From an uncultured Caulobacterales bacterium (GTDB lineage Bacteria; Pseudomonadota; Alphaproteobacteria; Caulobacterales; Maricaulaceae), in contig CALLIK010000013.1 in assembly GCA_938009235.1 (NCBI GenBank), positions 55,778 to 119,777 of the forward strand: a stretch of DNA of 64,000 nucleotides, read 5' to 3'. The position numbers and the translations under genes were made by a program. Numbering within the stretch: position 1 is the first letter of the stretch; each line of letters opens with the position of its first letter. Shown here one piece after another: positions 27,241-36,214 of the stretch. The notes under the pieces are model-generated. The model saw nothing but the letters and a program-made list of their open reading frames with translations, was not told the DNA's origin and did not search any database.

Positions 27241-28556
27241 CCTAGATCGACCATCAGCCTCCCCACAGAATGCGTGAAACTATTCGGTAGAATATCTTGC
27301 TCACCCGTCCATGTGATATTCGGGAACCGCGCGAGGATTTGGCGATAGACCACGTCGAGCTGCATGTTTGCAACGCGCTGCCCGAGGCACACATGCGGGC
27401 CAATCCCGAAGGCCAAGTGATCCTTTGCATTGGCGCGGTGAATATCAAAGACGTCGGGGTTTTCAAACACGTTCGGATCGCGATTGGCCGCGCCGTAATA
27501 CATCAAGACTTTGTCGCCCGCCGTGATGGGTTGTCCGCCAAGCTCTGAATCCATCGTGGCTGTACGGCGCATATAGATGACGGGGCTGACCATGCGGATC
27601 GCCTCGTGGGTCATATTTGGAATGAGGTCTGGGTTCGCAATCAGCTCCGCTTTCGCTTCAGGGAATTCGGTCAGCAGGCGCATGGTCCCAGAAATCGAAT
27701 TTCGCGTTGTGTCATTGCCCGCAAAGACAATCAGCAACCAAGACCCGTCCAAATATTCATCGGGTAGTTTCGCGCCGTCGATTTCTACATTCGCAATTGC
27801 CGACAGCAAATCTTCGCGCGGGTTGTCGCGGCGATCTTTCAAAATGGTTTGGCCATAATCGAACAGGGCCTGAACTTCGGAGAGGAAGTGCATGATCATC
27901 GCGGGATCAACGTCGCCTAGCTCTTGTTGCTCGAGCGTATATTGCGCCATCTCTAGCATCTGCATCCATGCCGCGATTTTCGGACGGTCCTCTTGCGGGA
28001 TGCCGAGGATTTCGCAGAGCGTAAACAGCGGGAGTTTTTCACTGACCGTTGAAACGAGATCACAAGTAGGTCCAGCTTCCGCAAGATCATCCATCAATGT
28101 CGCGACATAGGCTTCAACTTTGACCCGTAGGCGCTTGACGTAGCCCGGCGTGAAATAGGCCATATGTTCACGGCGAAGCTGCATGTGATGCGGCGCGTCA
28201 AGGCAGATCATTGTATCGAGCGCGGCGCGGTGAAGCTGCGGGTGACGGCGCGCTTCATCCATATAGGCCGCAAGGATGCCGCCCATTTGCGAAGAATATG
28301 TCTTTGTGTCGAGGTTGGTTTGGCGGACGAGATCATAGGAGGTCAGCGCCCAAAACCCTGCGCTACCACTCATGCTATGCCACGCGATAGGCGCCGCTTC
28401 GCGCATAGCTTTGAACGCGCCGAAAGGTTGCCCTGATGTGAAGTTCTTAGATTTTGTTAAATCAACAGGCGGGCTGAAGTCGTGAATGGGTTTCGAGGCG
28501 GGCGGTCCTTCGCCTGCGTCAGGGGTGTAGGTATTAGAAACAAGATCAAGAGCCAT
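27237..28556 (-). CDS. Cytochrome P450
   Basis: A 439-residue soluble bacterial class I P450. The heme-thiolate signature is HLAFGIGPHVCLGQRVAN, with the I-helix oxygen-activation motif FAGNDTTRNSISG, ExxR within HEAIRMVSP and MRRTATMDSELGG after it. MICLDAPHHMQLRREHMAYF is the conserved C-helix region. The look resembles terpene, cholesterol or alkane hydroxylating families, but the substrate cannot be read. It needs a ferredoxin and reductase; a [2Fe-2S] ferredoxin gene is at 42713 but not linked. The gene stands alone between a lipoprotein gene and small membrane genes. Confidence 0.95.
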   Translation of the reverse strand: MALDLVSNTYTPDAGEGPPASKPIHDFSPPVDLTKSKNFTSGQPFGAFKAMREAAPIAWHSMSGSAGFWALTSYDLVRQTNLDTKTYSSQMGGILAAYMDEARRHPQLHRAALDTMICLDAPHHMQLRREHMAYFTPGYVKRLRVKVEAYVATLMDDLAEAGPTCDLVSTVSEKLPLFTLCEILGIPQEDRPKIAAWMQMLEMAQYTLEQQELGDVDPAMIMHFLSEVQALFDYGQTILKDRRDNPREDLLSAIANVEIDGAKLPDEYLDGSWLLIVFAGNDTTRNSISGTMRLLTEFPEAKAELIANPDLIPNMTHEAIRMVSPVIYMRRTATMDSELGGQPITAGDKVLMYYGAANRDPNVFENPDVFDIHRANAKDHLAFGIGPHVCLGQRVANMQLDVVYRQILARFPNITWTGEQDILPNSFTHSVGRLMVDLG

Positions 28557-28852
28557 ACCCCGCAGTCATGCGGATAGGGACGGATTTGTCAAAGCGCATT
28601 TTTGCATGTGGGGACGCCCGATATGATTGGGGGCTGACTGCGAGTAATTAAGGGGTGGAATTGATCATTAGTTCAGAGGCTTAAAACGCCCAAAGAAGGC
28701 CGCTGGAAATGTTTGTGAATATGGCAATAATTCCCTAAAACAGACACTTAGGAGAAACAGCCTCGTGTCCCCAATCTATAAGATAGTCTATCGTCCAAAT
28801 AGGACGCTCATATTTCTGTCAACTGAGAGCACCGCCGCTTTAGCACAATCAC

Positions 28853-29215
28853 TCATTGCTCTTGCCGCTTTTTGTAGAAAAACAAGACGGCAATCATAAT
28901 CACTGCGGAAACTGCAAAAAATAATACTGCCTGAAGGTAGGTCGCATGAGCAGACATAATCGAGCAGCTATATTGCAAGAAAACACTTAAAGCGAATATT
29001 GCCGCGCTGGTTCGAATATACTCCCCCTTCTTTTTCCTCTTCAAAATCGAAAGAGTTGTCAAAAGGGGTATTAGACCTGCCCAAAAGACGAGAGCTAAGA
29101 TTAGGCTTGGTGTTAGCGGAGTGCTGCCCTCGGAATAAGAAATGAAAAACATCAAGATGAAGAGCAATAGGTAGAAACATACTCCCAGCCTTCCAAATAA
29201 TTGCCGTTGTGTCAT
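28853..29215 (-). CDS. Small membrane protein of unknown function
   Basis: A 120-residue protein with four predicted helices (about 10-30, 35-55, 68-88 and 92-112) and positive loops (LKRKKKGEYIRTS, FYKKRQEQ) that would place both ends in the cytoplasm. No family is recognised. The ATG overlaps the stop of a 68-codon frame upstream (ATGA), suggesting an operon. Region AT-rich. Confidence 0.6.
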   Translation of the reverse strand: MTQRQLFGRLGVCFYLLLFILMFFISYSEGSTPLTPSLILALVFWAGLIPLLTTLSILKRKKKGEYIRTSAAIFALSVFLQYSCSIMSAHATYLQAVLFFAVSAVIMIAVLFFYKKRQEQ

Positions 29216-29418
29216 TCACTATCCTCAACATAATTGGTCATAATGATCACAGTGTCTCCAATCTGAAAGTGGTAATCGTTTATACAGTGGACCGATTGCC
29301 ATTCTATAAACATCCAAAAAGTTGCTTGCACGAGCGGCTTAAAATCGCCCAAAGTAAGACGCTCGAGCGGCCCGTCGCAATATTGATTCAGCTGCCTCGT
29401 TAAGAAAGCGGTAACCAA
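29212..29418 (-). CDS. Possible small protein upstream of a membrane protein gene
   Basis: A 68-residue frame ending in TGA that overlaps the ATG of the next gene. It contains FWMFIEWQSVHCINDYHFQI and FKPLVQATF, with no signal peptide and no recognisable family. The four-base overlap argues for translation. Against it, part of the frame coincides with a short degenerate intergenic-type repeat (29338-29363), and a competing frame exists on the other strand. Confidence 0.4.
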   Translation of the reverse strand: MVTAFLTRQLNQYCDGPLERLTLGDFKPLVQATFWMFIEWQSVHCINDYHFQIGDTVIIMTNYVEDSE

Positions 29419-29464
29419 TTTAAACTTAGCGTTAATCTAAAGAAGAACTGAGTGGTCCTGTGAA

Positions 29465-29899
29465 ATGAGTGAAGAAAAATTTGTATATGAGTATTTCAGC
29501 GCTCTATCCCATAACTTTGCGGCATGGAGTCTTCTTTATGCCGGATATTTTTCCATATCATTTTCAGATCCATGGATTGCTTTCGCGGCTTTGGCCTTGC
29601 TAGTCCCGATTGTTCTTTTTCCATTGTTCCGAGGGGTAAAATTTGTAAGGAGCCATAAAGCTATTCCCAATCATCTTCAGAAGCGGATCATTAAGCGCCA
29701 TCGGTTTTCTCTTAAATGGATTTGGATGATACTGTGTTTGTCTGCGACGATACCTTTTACACTCGCATTATTTCTTGAGTTGGACCTTCTAAGGCTGGCA
29801 GCCCTGTCTGGGCTGACGGCTATGTGTGGTATGTTCGTTCTGCTCAGGGTGTTTCTTAGACAGTTGCAACAAAGAATTGACGTCGCAACGCCTTCTTAA
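29465..29899 (+). CDS. Small membrane protein of unknown function
   Basis: A 144-residue protein with about four hydrophobic segments (15-32, 37-57, 82-102 and 108-128), joined by a basic loop (FVRSHKAIPNHLQKRIIKRH) and ending in VFLRQLQQRIDVATPS. No homologue is recognised. It stands alone, AT-rich, between the other small membrane genes and yciI-like. Confidence 0.6.
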   Translation: MSEEKFVYEYFSALSHNFAAWSLLYAGYFSISFSDPWIAFAALALLVPIVLFPLFRGVKFVRSHKAIPNHLQKRIIKRHRFSLKWIWMILCLSATIPFTLALFLELDLLRLAALSGLTAMCGMFVLLRVFLRQLQQRIDVATPS

Positions 29900-30013
29900 A
29901 TTTCCTTACTACTGTTATATTTTTGCGAATAGCAGATTTTTTCAGCGTCCTAAAATCGGCCAATTAAAGACACTGATATAATGTAAGTGGGGCCATTACA
30001 CGACAGAAAAACC

Positions 30014-30304
30014 TTACTCAGGCGCACCCAATAACCACTTAAACTCACGCACGCGTTTGAACCCTGTTAGGCCCGCTTTATTATATGGGTCTTCTAGTAG
30101 CCATGCTTCGACGGTTTTGAGGTTTGGGCCTTCAACGATTAGCAGGCTGCCGCGCATGTCTCCAGCATCGCCGAGCCAAGGTCCTGCGGAGACGAGTTTG
30201 ACCTGCGGATCATTTTGGACCCATGCAAGATGGGCGTCGCGCGCGTCGAGGCGGATTTGTAAACTGTCGGCTTTGTCTTCTGTATAGACTAAGAAATGCG
30301 TCAT
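30014..30304 (-). CDS. YciI family protein
   Basis: A 96-residue ferredoxin-like fold protein. YciI motifs are THFLVYTEDKADSLQIRLDA, the His of RDAHLAWVQ, LVSAGPWLGDAGDMRGSLLI and EAWLLEDPYNKAGL. The histidine-aspartate pair suggests an enzyme, but the reaction is unknown. It overlaps the end of tsaD by four bases; tsaD-yciI linkage is common in alphaproteobacteria. Confidence 0.92.
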   Translation of the reverse strand: MTHFLVYTEDKADSLQIRLDARDAHLAWVQNDPQVKLVSAGPWLGDAGDMRGSLLIVEGPNLKTVEAWLLEDPYNKAGLTGFKRVREFKWLLGAPE

Positions 30305-31428
30305 GATTTAGGGCCTTTTTTGCCATATCCAGATTTAGGCGCGGTCGCGGCAGCATCCGTATCGAGCGGCCAGCGCGGACGGGCAGGCGCGTCATATGTA
30401 TCGATCATCCCAGCGGCGAGACGTTCCGCGCCCGCCAGTGCAATCATAGCCGCATTGTCGCCGCAAAATTTGAGCGGCGGCGCGATGAAGTCAAAGTCCC
30501 GCGTTTCGGCCATTGCTTTCAGGCCTGCGCGTAATTCCGTATTGGCAGCAACGCCGCCCGCGACAACGATACGGGCTTGGCCTTCTTCGCCCGTCGTGCG
30601 GCGGTAGAGTGTCATAGCGCGTCCGACGCGGTCCAATATTGTGTCAGTCATGGCGCGTTGAAAACTGGCGGCGATGTCGGCTTTGGCTGTATCTGTTTTA
30701 TCCGAAGCTTCCCACGCGCGGGCAACGGCTGTCTTTAATCCCGCAAAAGAAAAGTCAGCATGGTCGCGGCCTTTCATTGGGCGCGGCAGTTTGATCGCGT
30801 CAGGCTTTCCACGTGCGGCCCAGTTCTGCACTTGTGGTCCGCCGGGAAAGCCGAGGCCCATGACTTTGGCTGTTTTGTCGAAAGCTTCACCTGCCGCGTC
30901 GTCGACTGTACTGCCTAGGCGCTCATATTGACCGAGGCCCGTGACGGCGAGAAGTTGCGAATGTCCGCCAGAGACGAGCAGCAAGAGATAAGGGAAGGGG
31001 CAGTCTTCGGTGAGGCGAGGGGAGAGCGCGTGGCCTTCCAAATGATTGACCGCGATGAGGGGTTTCCCGAGCGCCATCGCCAAACCTTTTGCGCCCATCA
31101 ATCCTGTAATCACGCCGCCGATGAGGCCTGGTCCTGCGGTGGCCGCGATACCGTCGAGGTCATCCCACGCGACGCCAGATGTTTTGATCGCTTTTGCGAG
31201 GATAGGCTCGATCTTCCGCATATGTGCGCGGGCGGCAATTTCGGGAACGACGCCGCCAAAGGGACGATGTTCTTCGTCTTGACTGGCGACGATATTGGAC
31301 AAAATATCCACACGCCCATCGGTATAACGCCGCAGCACACTGGCGGCGGTTTCATCGCAAGAGGATTCTAAGCCGAGGACGAGGAGGGCTGCATCTTGTT
31401 TTACGTCTAATTTCGGGGCATGTGCCAT
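30301..31428 (-). CDS. tsaD: tRNA N6-adenosine threonylcarbamoyltransferase
   Basis: A 375-residue ASKHA-fold enzyme that attaches threonylcarbamoyl to A37 of ANN-decoding tRNAs with TsaB, TsaC and TsaE. Seen are LGLESSCDETAASVL, the metal ligands in VNHLEGHALSPRL, LLLVSGGHSQLLAV, the GEAFDKTAKVMGLGFPGG segment, VVAGGVAANTELR and LKFCGDNAAMIA. TsaE is also in this window at 43110. It diverges from hemC with 30 bases between start codons. Confidence 0.97.
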   Translation of the reverse strand: MAHAPKLDVKQDAALLVLGLESSCDETAASVLRRYTDGRVDILSNIVASQDEEHRPFGGVVPEIAARAHMRKIEPILAKAIKTSGVAWDDLDGIAATAGPGLIGGVITGLMGAKGLAMALGKPLIAVNHLEGHALSPRLTEDCPFPYLLLLVSGGHSQLLAVTGLGQYERLGSTVDDAAGEAFDKTAKVMGLGFPGGPQVQNWAARGKPDAIKLPRPMKGRDHADFSFAGLKTAVARAWEASDKTDTAKADIAASFQRAMTDTILDRVGRAMTLYRRTTGEEGQARIVVAGGVAANTELRAGLKAMAETRDFDFIAPPLKFCGDNAAMIALAGAERLAAGMIDTYDAPARPRWPLDTDAAATAPKSGYGKKGPKS

Positions 31429-31458
31429 GATTATTGACCTAAGGATTTACGCCCGATT

Positions 31459-32391
31459 ATGCAATCACCTGCACTCACTATTGGAACACGCGGATCACCG
31501 CTGGCTTTATATCAAGCGAATCTGGTTCAACGCTTGATTTGCGAGACCTCTGGCCGTCCCGTTGAAGAGGTCGTGATTAAGATACTCAAGACGAGTGGCG
31601 ACACAATTCAAGGCGATTTGAAAGATTTCGGCGGCAAAGGCCTCTTCACGCGTGAATTGGAAGTCGCATTGCTGGACGGCTCAATTGATCTGGCAGTTCA
31701 TTCCATGAAGGATGTTCCAACGGTTGGGCATGATGACCTTGTCGTCACTGCGATCTTGCCGCGCGCAGATGCGCGCGACGCGTTTATTTCGGTGAAACAT
31801 AAATCCATCGCAGACCTACCGAAGGGCGCGCTGATTGGCTCCGCGAGTCTGCGTCGACGCGCGCAGCTTTCAGCGATACGGCCAGATTTACAATTTTGCC
31901 TGCTGCGTGGGAATGTCGGGACGCGGCTAAAGAAATTAGAAGACGGTGTCTGTGACGCGACGATGTTGGCCTGTGCGGGCTTACGGCGCTTGGAGCAAGG
32001 CGACCGCATTACGCAGGTCGTCGAAACGGACGTGATGTTGCCTGCACCCGCCCAAGGCGCGATTGGGATTGAAGTGCGCCGTGACCGCGAAGACTTGAAA
32101 GTGGTTTTAGCGCAGCTCAATGATCGCTCGACTGAATTGGAAATCACAGCGGAACGTGCATTCCTGCGGGCGCTGGATGGGAATTGCCGCACGCCGATTG
32201 CGGCGCTCGCCAAGCTTGATGGTGAGCAGTTGACGTTGCGCGGTGAAATCCTCGCCAAGGACGGCGCATTGCGTATTTCTGATACGGTAGCGGGACCTGT
32301 CGCAACTGCATCAGAGGCTTATGACCTCGGTTTCAAAATGGGTGAAGCTGTGCGAACCAAAGTCGACGGACGCATTACATTCGATGATTAA
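31459..32391 (+). CDS. hemC: Hydroxymethylbilane synthase (porphobilinogen deaminase)
   Basis: A 310-residue enzyme joining four porphobilinogens into hydroxymethylbilane for heme. Seen are IGTRGSPLALYQANLVQ, GDTIQGDLKDFGGKGLFTRE, DLAVHSMKDVPT, IGSASLRRRAQL, LRGNVGTRLKKLEDG, PAPAQGAIGIE and the cofactor-binding cysteine in FLRALDGNCRTPIAAL. First gene of hemC-hemD-mitofilin-hemY. Its last eight bases overlap hemD. Confidence 0.97.
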   Translation: MQSPALTIGTRGSPLALYQANLVQRLICETSGRPVEEVVIKILKTSGDTIQGDLKDFGGKGLFTRELEVALLDGSIDLAVHSMKDVPTVGHDDLVVTAILPRADARDAFISVKHKSIADLPKGALIGSASLRRRAQLSAIRPDLQFCLLRGNVGTRLKKLEDGVCDATMLACAGLRRLEQGDRITQVVETDVMLPAPAQGAIGIEVRRDREDLKVVLAQLNDRSTELEITAERAFLRALDGNCRTPIAALAKLDGEQLTLRGEILAKDGALRISDTVAGPVATASEAYDLGFKMGEAVRTKVDGRITFDD

Positions 32392-33055
32392 AACCGTTTG
32401 GATCACACGCACGCAACCCTCTGCGGATGAGAGCGCAAAGCTCTGGCGCGTGGCAGGGTTTGAACCATTGGTTCTGCCGCTGTTGAGCGTTCACCCGATT
32501 GACCATGATCCATTACCCAAAGACACTGTAGTTCTCTTTACGTCTAAAAATGGCGTCGCTCATTTTCAGCGACCGCATGAAAACCTACGCGCTATTTGCG
32601 TTGGGGATGCGACGGCAGAGAAAGCGCGTGCCGCTGGCTATCGTGATGTTGTGTCTGTGGATGGAACCTCTGCTGACCTGACGGCGTGGGTTTTGGAAAA
32701 CCTCCCGAGCACGCAAGCCGTCTGCCATGTTTCGGGGTGGCATGTACGCGGCTCTATTTCGGAAGACCTAGGCGCGGCGGGCTTTACGGCTACGCGGCTA
32801 AAAGTTTACCGCTCCAAGCCCGTATTAGTTTGGCCCGACGTGGCCTTTGATTTCGTGGCGCTCTATTCGCCTTTGGCCGCGCAAACATTTGCAGACTTGT
32901 GTGCAAGACGTGATGTGTCGCGCGTTCAGGCCATTTGCATCAGTGCCGCCACGGCCGCGCCCTTGGCCGCCTTAAATCTCAAGACTTGCAGCATTGCGCT
33001 TACCCCACGCGAAGATGAACAAATTTTAGTGGCTCAATCCACCCCTTGCGGATAG
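32384..33055 (+). CDS. hemD: Uroporphyrinogen-III synthase
   Basis: A 223-residue protein converting hydroxymethylbilane to uroporphyrinogen III. The family is poorly conserved; visible here are VWITRTQPSADESAKLW, DTVVLFTSKNGVAHF, ICVGDATAEKARAAGYRDV, HVSGWHVRGSISEDL and LYSPLAAQTFADL. ATG 32384 overlaps the hemC end by eight bases; longer in-frame starts fall deep inside hemC. Position between hemC and hemY supports the call. Confidence 0.92.
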   Translation: MIKTVWITRTQPSADESAKLWRVAGFEPLVLPLLSVHPIDHDPLPKDTVVLFTSKNGVAHFQRPHENLRAICVGDATAEKARAAGYRDVVSVDGTSADLTAWVLENLPSTQAVCHVSGWHVRGSISEDLGAAGFTATRLKVYRSKPVLVWPDVAFDFVALYSPLAAQTFADLCARRDVSRVQAICISAATAAPLAALNLKTCSIALTPREDEQILVAQSTPCG

Positions 33056-33081
33056 AGGGCTCTCCATCCTAAGTTAAGAAC

Positions 33082-34065
33082 ATGGAAAATGAAAACATGA
33101 TCGAAGACGATATCGAAACGCACGAAGAGTTTAAACCTCTTTTAGAGGCGGAGACAGTTGAAGAGGCGCCCGCACGCAAAGCGGTGCCTTGGAAAGCTGT
33201 TATAGTTACAGGGCTGTTGGTGAGCCTCATTGGCGCAGGCGGCGGAGGGTATGGCGTCTATGCGGGGCTTAAAGCTCAAACGCCTGACATAGCCGCGAAC
33301 AGTGGTCCTGATGCGGCGACCTTAATGGCTCCGTTGAATAAGAAAATAAAAACTCTGGAAACACGCCTGTCTGCCGCAGAAGCTCTCACGCAGACAGTAA
33401 GCGATCGCCCAGTCCCAGTGGTTGAGCCTGTTGATCTGTCGAGTGTCGAAACACGGATTGAGGCGCTGGAAGCGGCACCTGTTCCAGACATTGATCCTGT
33501 TGCTCTCACGGCATTGCAATCGGCTCAGGCTGATGGCTTTGAGTGGCCAGACACATCAGGTCTAGAGACACGCTTGACTGGCTTGGAAACGCAAGTAAAT
33601 GAGTTGCCAGAGGCTATAGCCCCTGATGCGATGTTGGAAATTTTAGATCGATTAGAGGTTTTAGAAACTGACTTAGCTACGGCAGTGCCGCCCTCTGCGG
33701 CCATGACTACGCCCATCTCTGGGCCCGACGCAGATGCGTTCGACAGTCTTATCGCCCGCGTTTCGGCGCTAGAGAACCGCGCGCCCTTAGCCGCCAAAGT
33801 TCAACATGTCGCCGTTTTGGCCTTTCCAAAAGCAGCTATGTTATCCGCTATTGAGGATAATGCTGAGGGCGGCTTTATGAAAAAGACATTGTCTAAACAC
33901 ATCCGTGTCAAAGATGAGAACGGCCCGTTGACCCTGATCGAGGGAATTGAAGCCGATATTGCCAAAGGTCGTCTTAAGGCCGCTGTGGAAAAATTTGAAC
34001 GTTTACCTGTGCCAGTTAAAGCTGCGGGCCAAGCCTGGTACGAAAGTGTGAGAGCAAGTCTATGA
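33082..34065 (+). CDS. Mitofilin-domain protein, candidate alphaproteobacterial Mic60
   Basis: A 327-residue protein with an acidic cytoplasmic N-terminus, one glycine-rich transmembrane helix (about 37-60, VIVTGLLVSLIGAGGGGYG), a long coiled-coil/Asp-Glu-Ala-rich periplasmic stretch, and a C-terminal mitofilin-like module (VQHVAVLAFPKAAMLSAIED, EGIEADIAKGRLKAAVEKFE, VKAAGQAWYESV). Alphaproteobacterial Mic60 is known to sit beside hemY and to bend membranes, related to mitochondrial cristae organisation. Synteny and architecture fit, though this copy is short. The 3' end overlaps hemY (ATGA). Confidence 0.8.
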   Translation: MENENMIEDDIETHEEFKPLLEAETVEEAPARKAVPWKAVIVTGLLVSLIGAGGGGYGVYAGLKAQTPDIAANSGPDAATLMAPLNKKIKTLETRLSAAEALTQTVSDRPVPVVEPVDLSSVETRIEALEAAPVPDIDPVALTALQSAQADGFEWPDTSGLETRLTGLETQVNELPEAIAPDAMLEILDRLEVLETDLATAVPPSAAMTTPISGPDADAFDSLIARVSALENRAPLAAKVQHVAVLAFPKAAMLSAIEDNAEGGFMKKTLSKHIRVKDENGPLTLIEGIEADIAKGRLKAAVEKFERLPVPVKAAGQAWYESVRASL

Positions 34066-35573
34066 TTAAATATATAATCGCAATCCTTGTCTTCGTGGCA
34101 GTTCTTGCAGGGCTTCTGCTCTGGGTCGGGGACAACTCGATGCTCACGATTAGCTCGTCTGCAACATCAGGACTTCTTTCATTCTCGCCGCTGGAACTCA
34201 GTTGGCAATTTGCTGTCATCACGAGTGTGTTTGGTGTGTTGGCGCTTATTGGTCTTTGGTCTGCTTTTCTTTGGCTGTGGCGTTTACCGCGCCGCGTGAA
34301 ATCGGGCGTTGGCCTTCGCCGTCGCAACCGCGCTTTGGACGCTATGGAAGAAGCCTTGCTTGCAGGTGCTGAAGGCGATGTGAAGAAGGCTCGTAAAAAG
34401 GCTGAGATCGCGCGTAGCCTAATTGGCTCAACCGAATTGGGCCGCGTTATTTCCGCACTCTCCGCTGAAGCGGCAGGGGATAGTGACGTTGCACTTGAAC
34501 ATTACACGGCCATGTTGGACAGCGACAAAACACGTGCAACAGGTCAACGTGGACTTGCGCAAAACATGTTGGCGACAGGGAATTTACCTGGCGCGATTGA
34601 GCAATCTCGAGAAGCCTATACGGATAACCCTGATGCGCGCTGGGCGTTTGATACATTGTTCAAAGCTGAAGTTGCAAACCATCAATGGATGGATGCGGCT
34701 GAAACGTTGGGCACGGGTGAACAACGTAAACATGTCGAGAAGACCGCCGCGCGCCGCCGCCGTGCCGTGTTGAATACAGCCCAAGCCGATCGTTTGCATG
34801 ATCAAGAGAAGTTCGCGGAGGCTTTGGAATTGGCCGTCAAAGCCAACTCACTCTCACCTGAATTTGCGCCTGCGTCGGCTCTTGCTGTGAAGCTCTATAA
34901 ATTACAGGGCGACAAAAAGTCGGCATCAAAATTGATTGAACGCAGCTGGGGGCATTCTGCGCATCCAGCCTTAGCCTTGTCATTCCTAGATTTACTGGAA
35001 GGCGAAAATGCCAAAACGCATGACAAACGTCTCGCGGCTTTAGTGAAACAAAACCCAAATCACCACGAAACGAAGATCATCATTGCAGAAGATCATCTGC
35101 GCCGAGGGGATGCCGTCAAAGCTTGGGCTATTCTTAGTCCATTATTGCGCGAACAAGAGGCACCTTCCTCGCGCCTATGTCTCTTGGCTGCGCAATCTGA
35201 AGAGCGTTTGAATAACCCGACGGATGCCAAAATTTGGTTGCAACGAGCTGCGACGGCTCCGCGCGAAGCAGATTGGTCAGATCTTGATCCAAGCGGGGAG
35301 AGCTTTGATTATTCGGATCAAGATTGGCGACGTCTTGTGTTCTCATTTGGGGATACGGGCGAACTTATTCACCCACGCTTTGATGCCCGCGCGCCTGTGC
35401 GCCTACCGGGTGTAGCTGATTTGGCGAAAGAGGAAACTGTGGCTGAGCCAGAAACCGTTGAGCCTCCTGTGACAAAGTCAATGACTCAACCAGACGACCC
35501 CGGTGCAGCGCCTATCAAAGGCAATGATCTCGCGGATCGCCTAGATAGTCTGTTGGATAACTCGAAGACTTAA
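34062..35573 (+). CDS. hemY: HemY-like tetratricopeptide membrane protein
   Basis: A 503-residue inner-membrane protein. Two N-terminal helices (about 3-22 and 45-70) are followed by the HemY_N segment LPRRVKSGVGLRRRNRALDA, then a series of TPR-like helices (about 90-430) and an acidic tail. The name comes from its place in heme operons; it is not protoporphyrinogen oxidase, and its role is probably as a scaffold. ATG overlaps the preceding gene by four bases. A perfect hairpin lies just past the stop. Confidence 0.9.
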   Translation: MIKYIIAILVFVAVLAGLLLWVGDNSMLTISSSATSGLLSFSPLELSWQFAVITSVFGVLALIGLWSAFLWLWRLPRRVKSGVGLRRRNRALDAMEEALLAGAEGDVKKARKKAEIARSLIGSTELGRVISALSAEAAGDSDVALEHYTAMLDSDKTRATGQRGLAQNMLATGNLPGAIEQSREAYTDNPDARWAFDTLFKAEVANHQWMDAAETLGTGEQRKHVEKTAARRRRAVLNTAQADRLHDQEKFAEALELAVKANSLSPEFAPASALAVKLYKLQGDKKSASKLIERSWGHSAHPALALSFLDLLEGENAKTHDKRLAALVKQNPNHHETKIIIAEDHLRRGDAVKAWAILSPLLREQEAPSSRLCLLAAQSEERLNNPTDAKIWLQRAATAPREADWSDLDPSGESFDYSDQDWRRLVFSFGDTGELIHPRFDARAPVRLPGVADLAKEETVAEPETVEPPVTKSMTQPDDPGAAPIKGNDLADRLDSLLDNSKT

Positions 35574-35584
35574 ATGCTGTTTAG

Positions 35585-35609
35585 ACGTGTTGGGTTTAGC
35601 CCAACACGT
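35585..35609. other. Perfect hairpin between convergent hemY and yggT
   Basis: Ten-base arms ACGTGTTGGG (35585-35594) and CCCAACACGT (35600-35609) enclose five bases that contain part of the yggT stop codon. No T-tract follows on either strand, so it may act as a shared transcript 3' end rather than a classic terminator. Confidence 0.5.
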
Positions 35610-35898
35610 TAATAAGTCGCGGTACAATATATCCACTGATCCAATAAATTGTCATCGCTGCGAAGAAGAACGCAAGGTCTAGATTTCCAAGCGGTGGAAT
35701 GATCTTGCGGAATGGGGCAACGATAGGCTCCACAATGCTAGATAATATGCTGAAAATCTGCCGCGCAGTTGAGTTGCTTCGGCTAACAATATTTAGAGTG
35801 AAGAGCCAACTCAAGATCACATAAGCAAAAAATGCAAACATGATGAGCTTCAAAATTGGCAATACGAAATATGCTAGAATGGATGCGGCAATACTCAT
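35596..35898 (-). CDS. YggT family membrane protein
   Basis: A 100-residue protein with two hydrophobic blocks (about 8-32 and 72-95). Family features are VILSWLFTLNIV, ARQIFSILSSIVEPIVAPFR and IPPLGNLDLAFFFAAMTIYW. The fold is known in bacteria and plastids and linked to membrane protein assembly, but not firmly assigned. Convergent with hemY. Confidence 0.92.
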   Translation of the reverse strand: MSIAASILAYFVLPILKLIMFAFFAYVILSWLFTLNIVSRSNSTARQIFSILSSIVEPIVAPFRKIIPPLGNLDLAFFFAAMTIYWISGYIVPRLINVLG

Positions 35899-36214
35899 GA
35901 CAGGCTACTCACTATTCGCCGCTGAGGGCTTAGGTTTCTCTTATTTGCCCTCTATCTAGGGAGAGCGCGGCCTCGCGGCAAGGCGTTACAACGGCCTATT
36001 CTGCGCTCTATACCCCTAATATTCGTGTTTCAGCCGTCACAGCATTGCCTTATTCTGGTCATGCCCGCGTCTAACTGCCTGTTTAAACCTAAAACTGAGA
36101 AGGGTCATTCACTGGTCCAAAGCAGAGAAGGGTTGAGCCATGCAGACGATGAGCCTAGTCAGACAGAAAGAATATTCACCGCGCCACGTCGCGGCAAACG
36201 CTGGGGAGCGAACT
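35899..36214. other. Gene-free region upstream of chvI
   Basis: A 316-base region between the divergent yggT and chvI genes, expected to hold both promoters. I see no RNA gene or clear repeat. The frame of chvI is open back to 36140, but the usual ChvI N-terminus begins at 36215. GGGGAG lies just before that ATG. Confidence 0.5.

Noticed and set aside
36140..36214. Longer N-terminus for ChvI
   Set aside because: The family begins right at the receiver domain, and GGGGAG supports ATG 36215.
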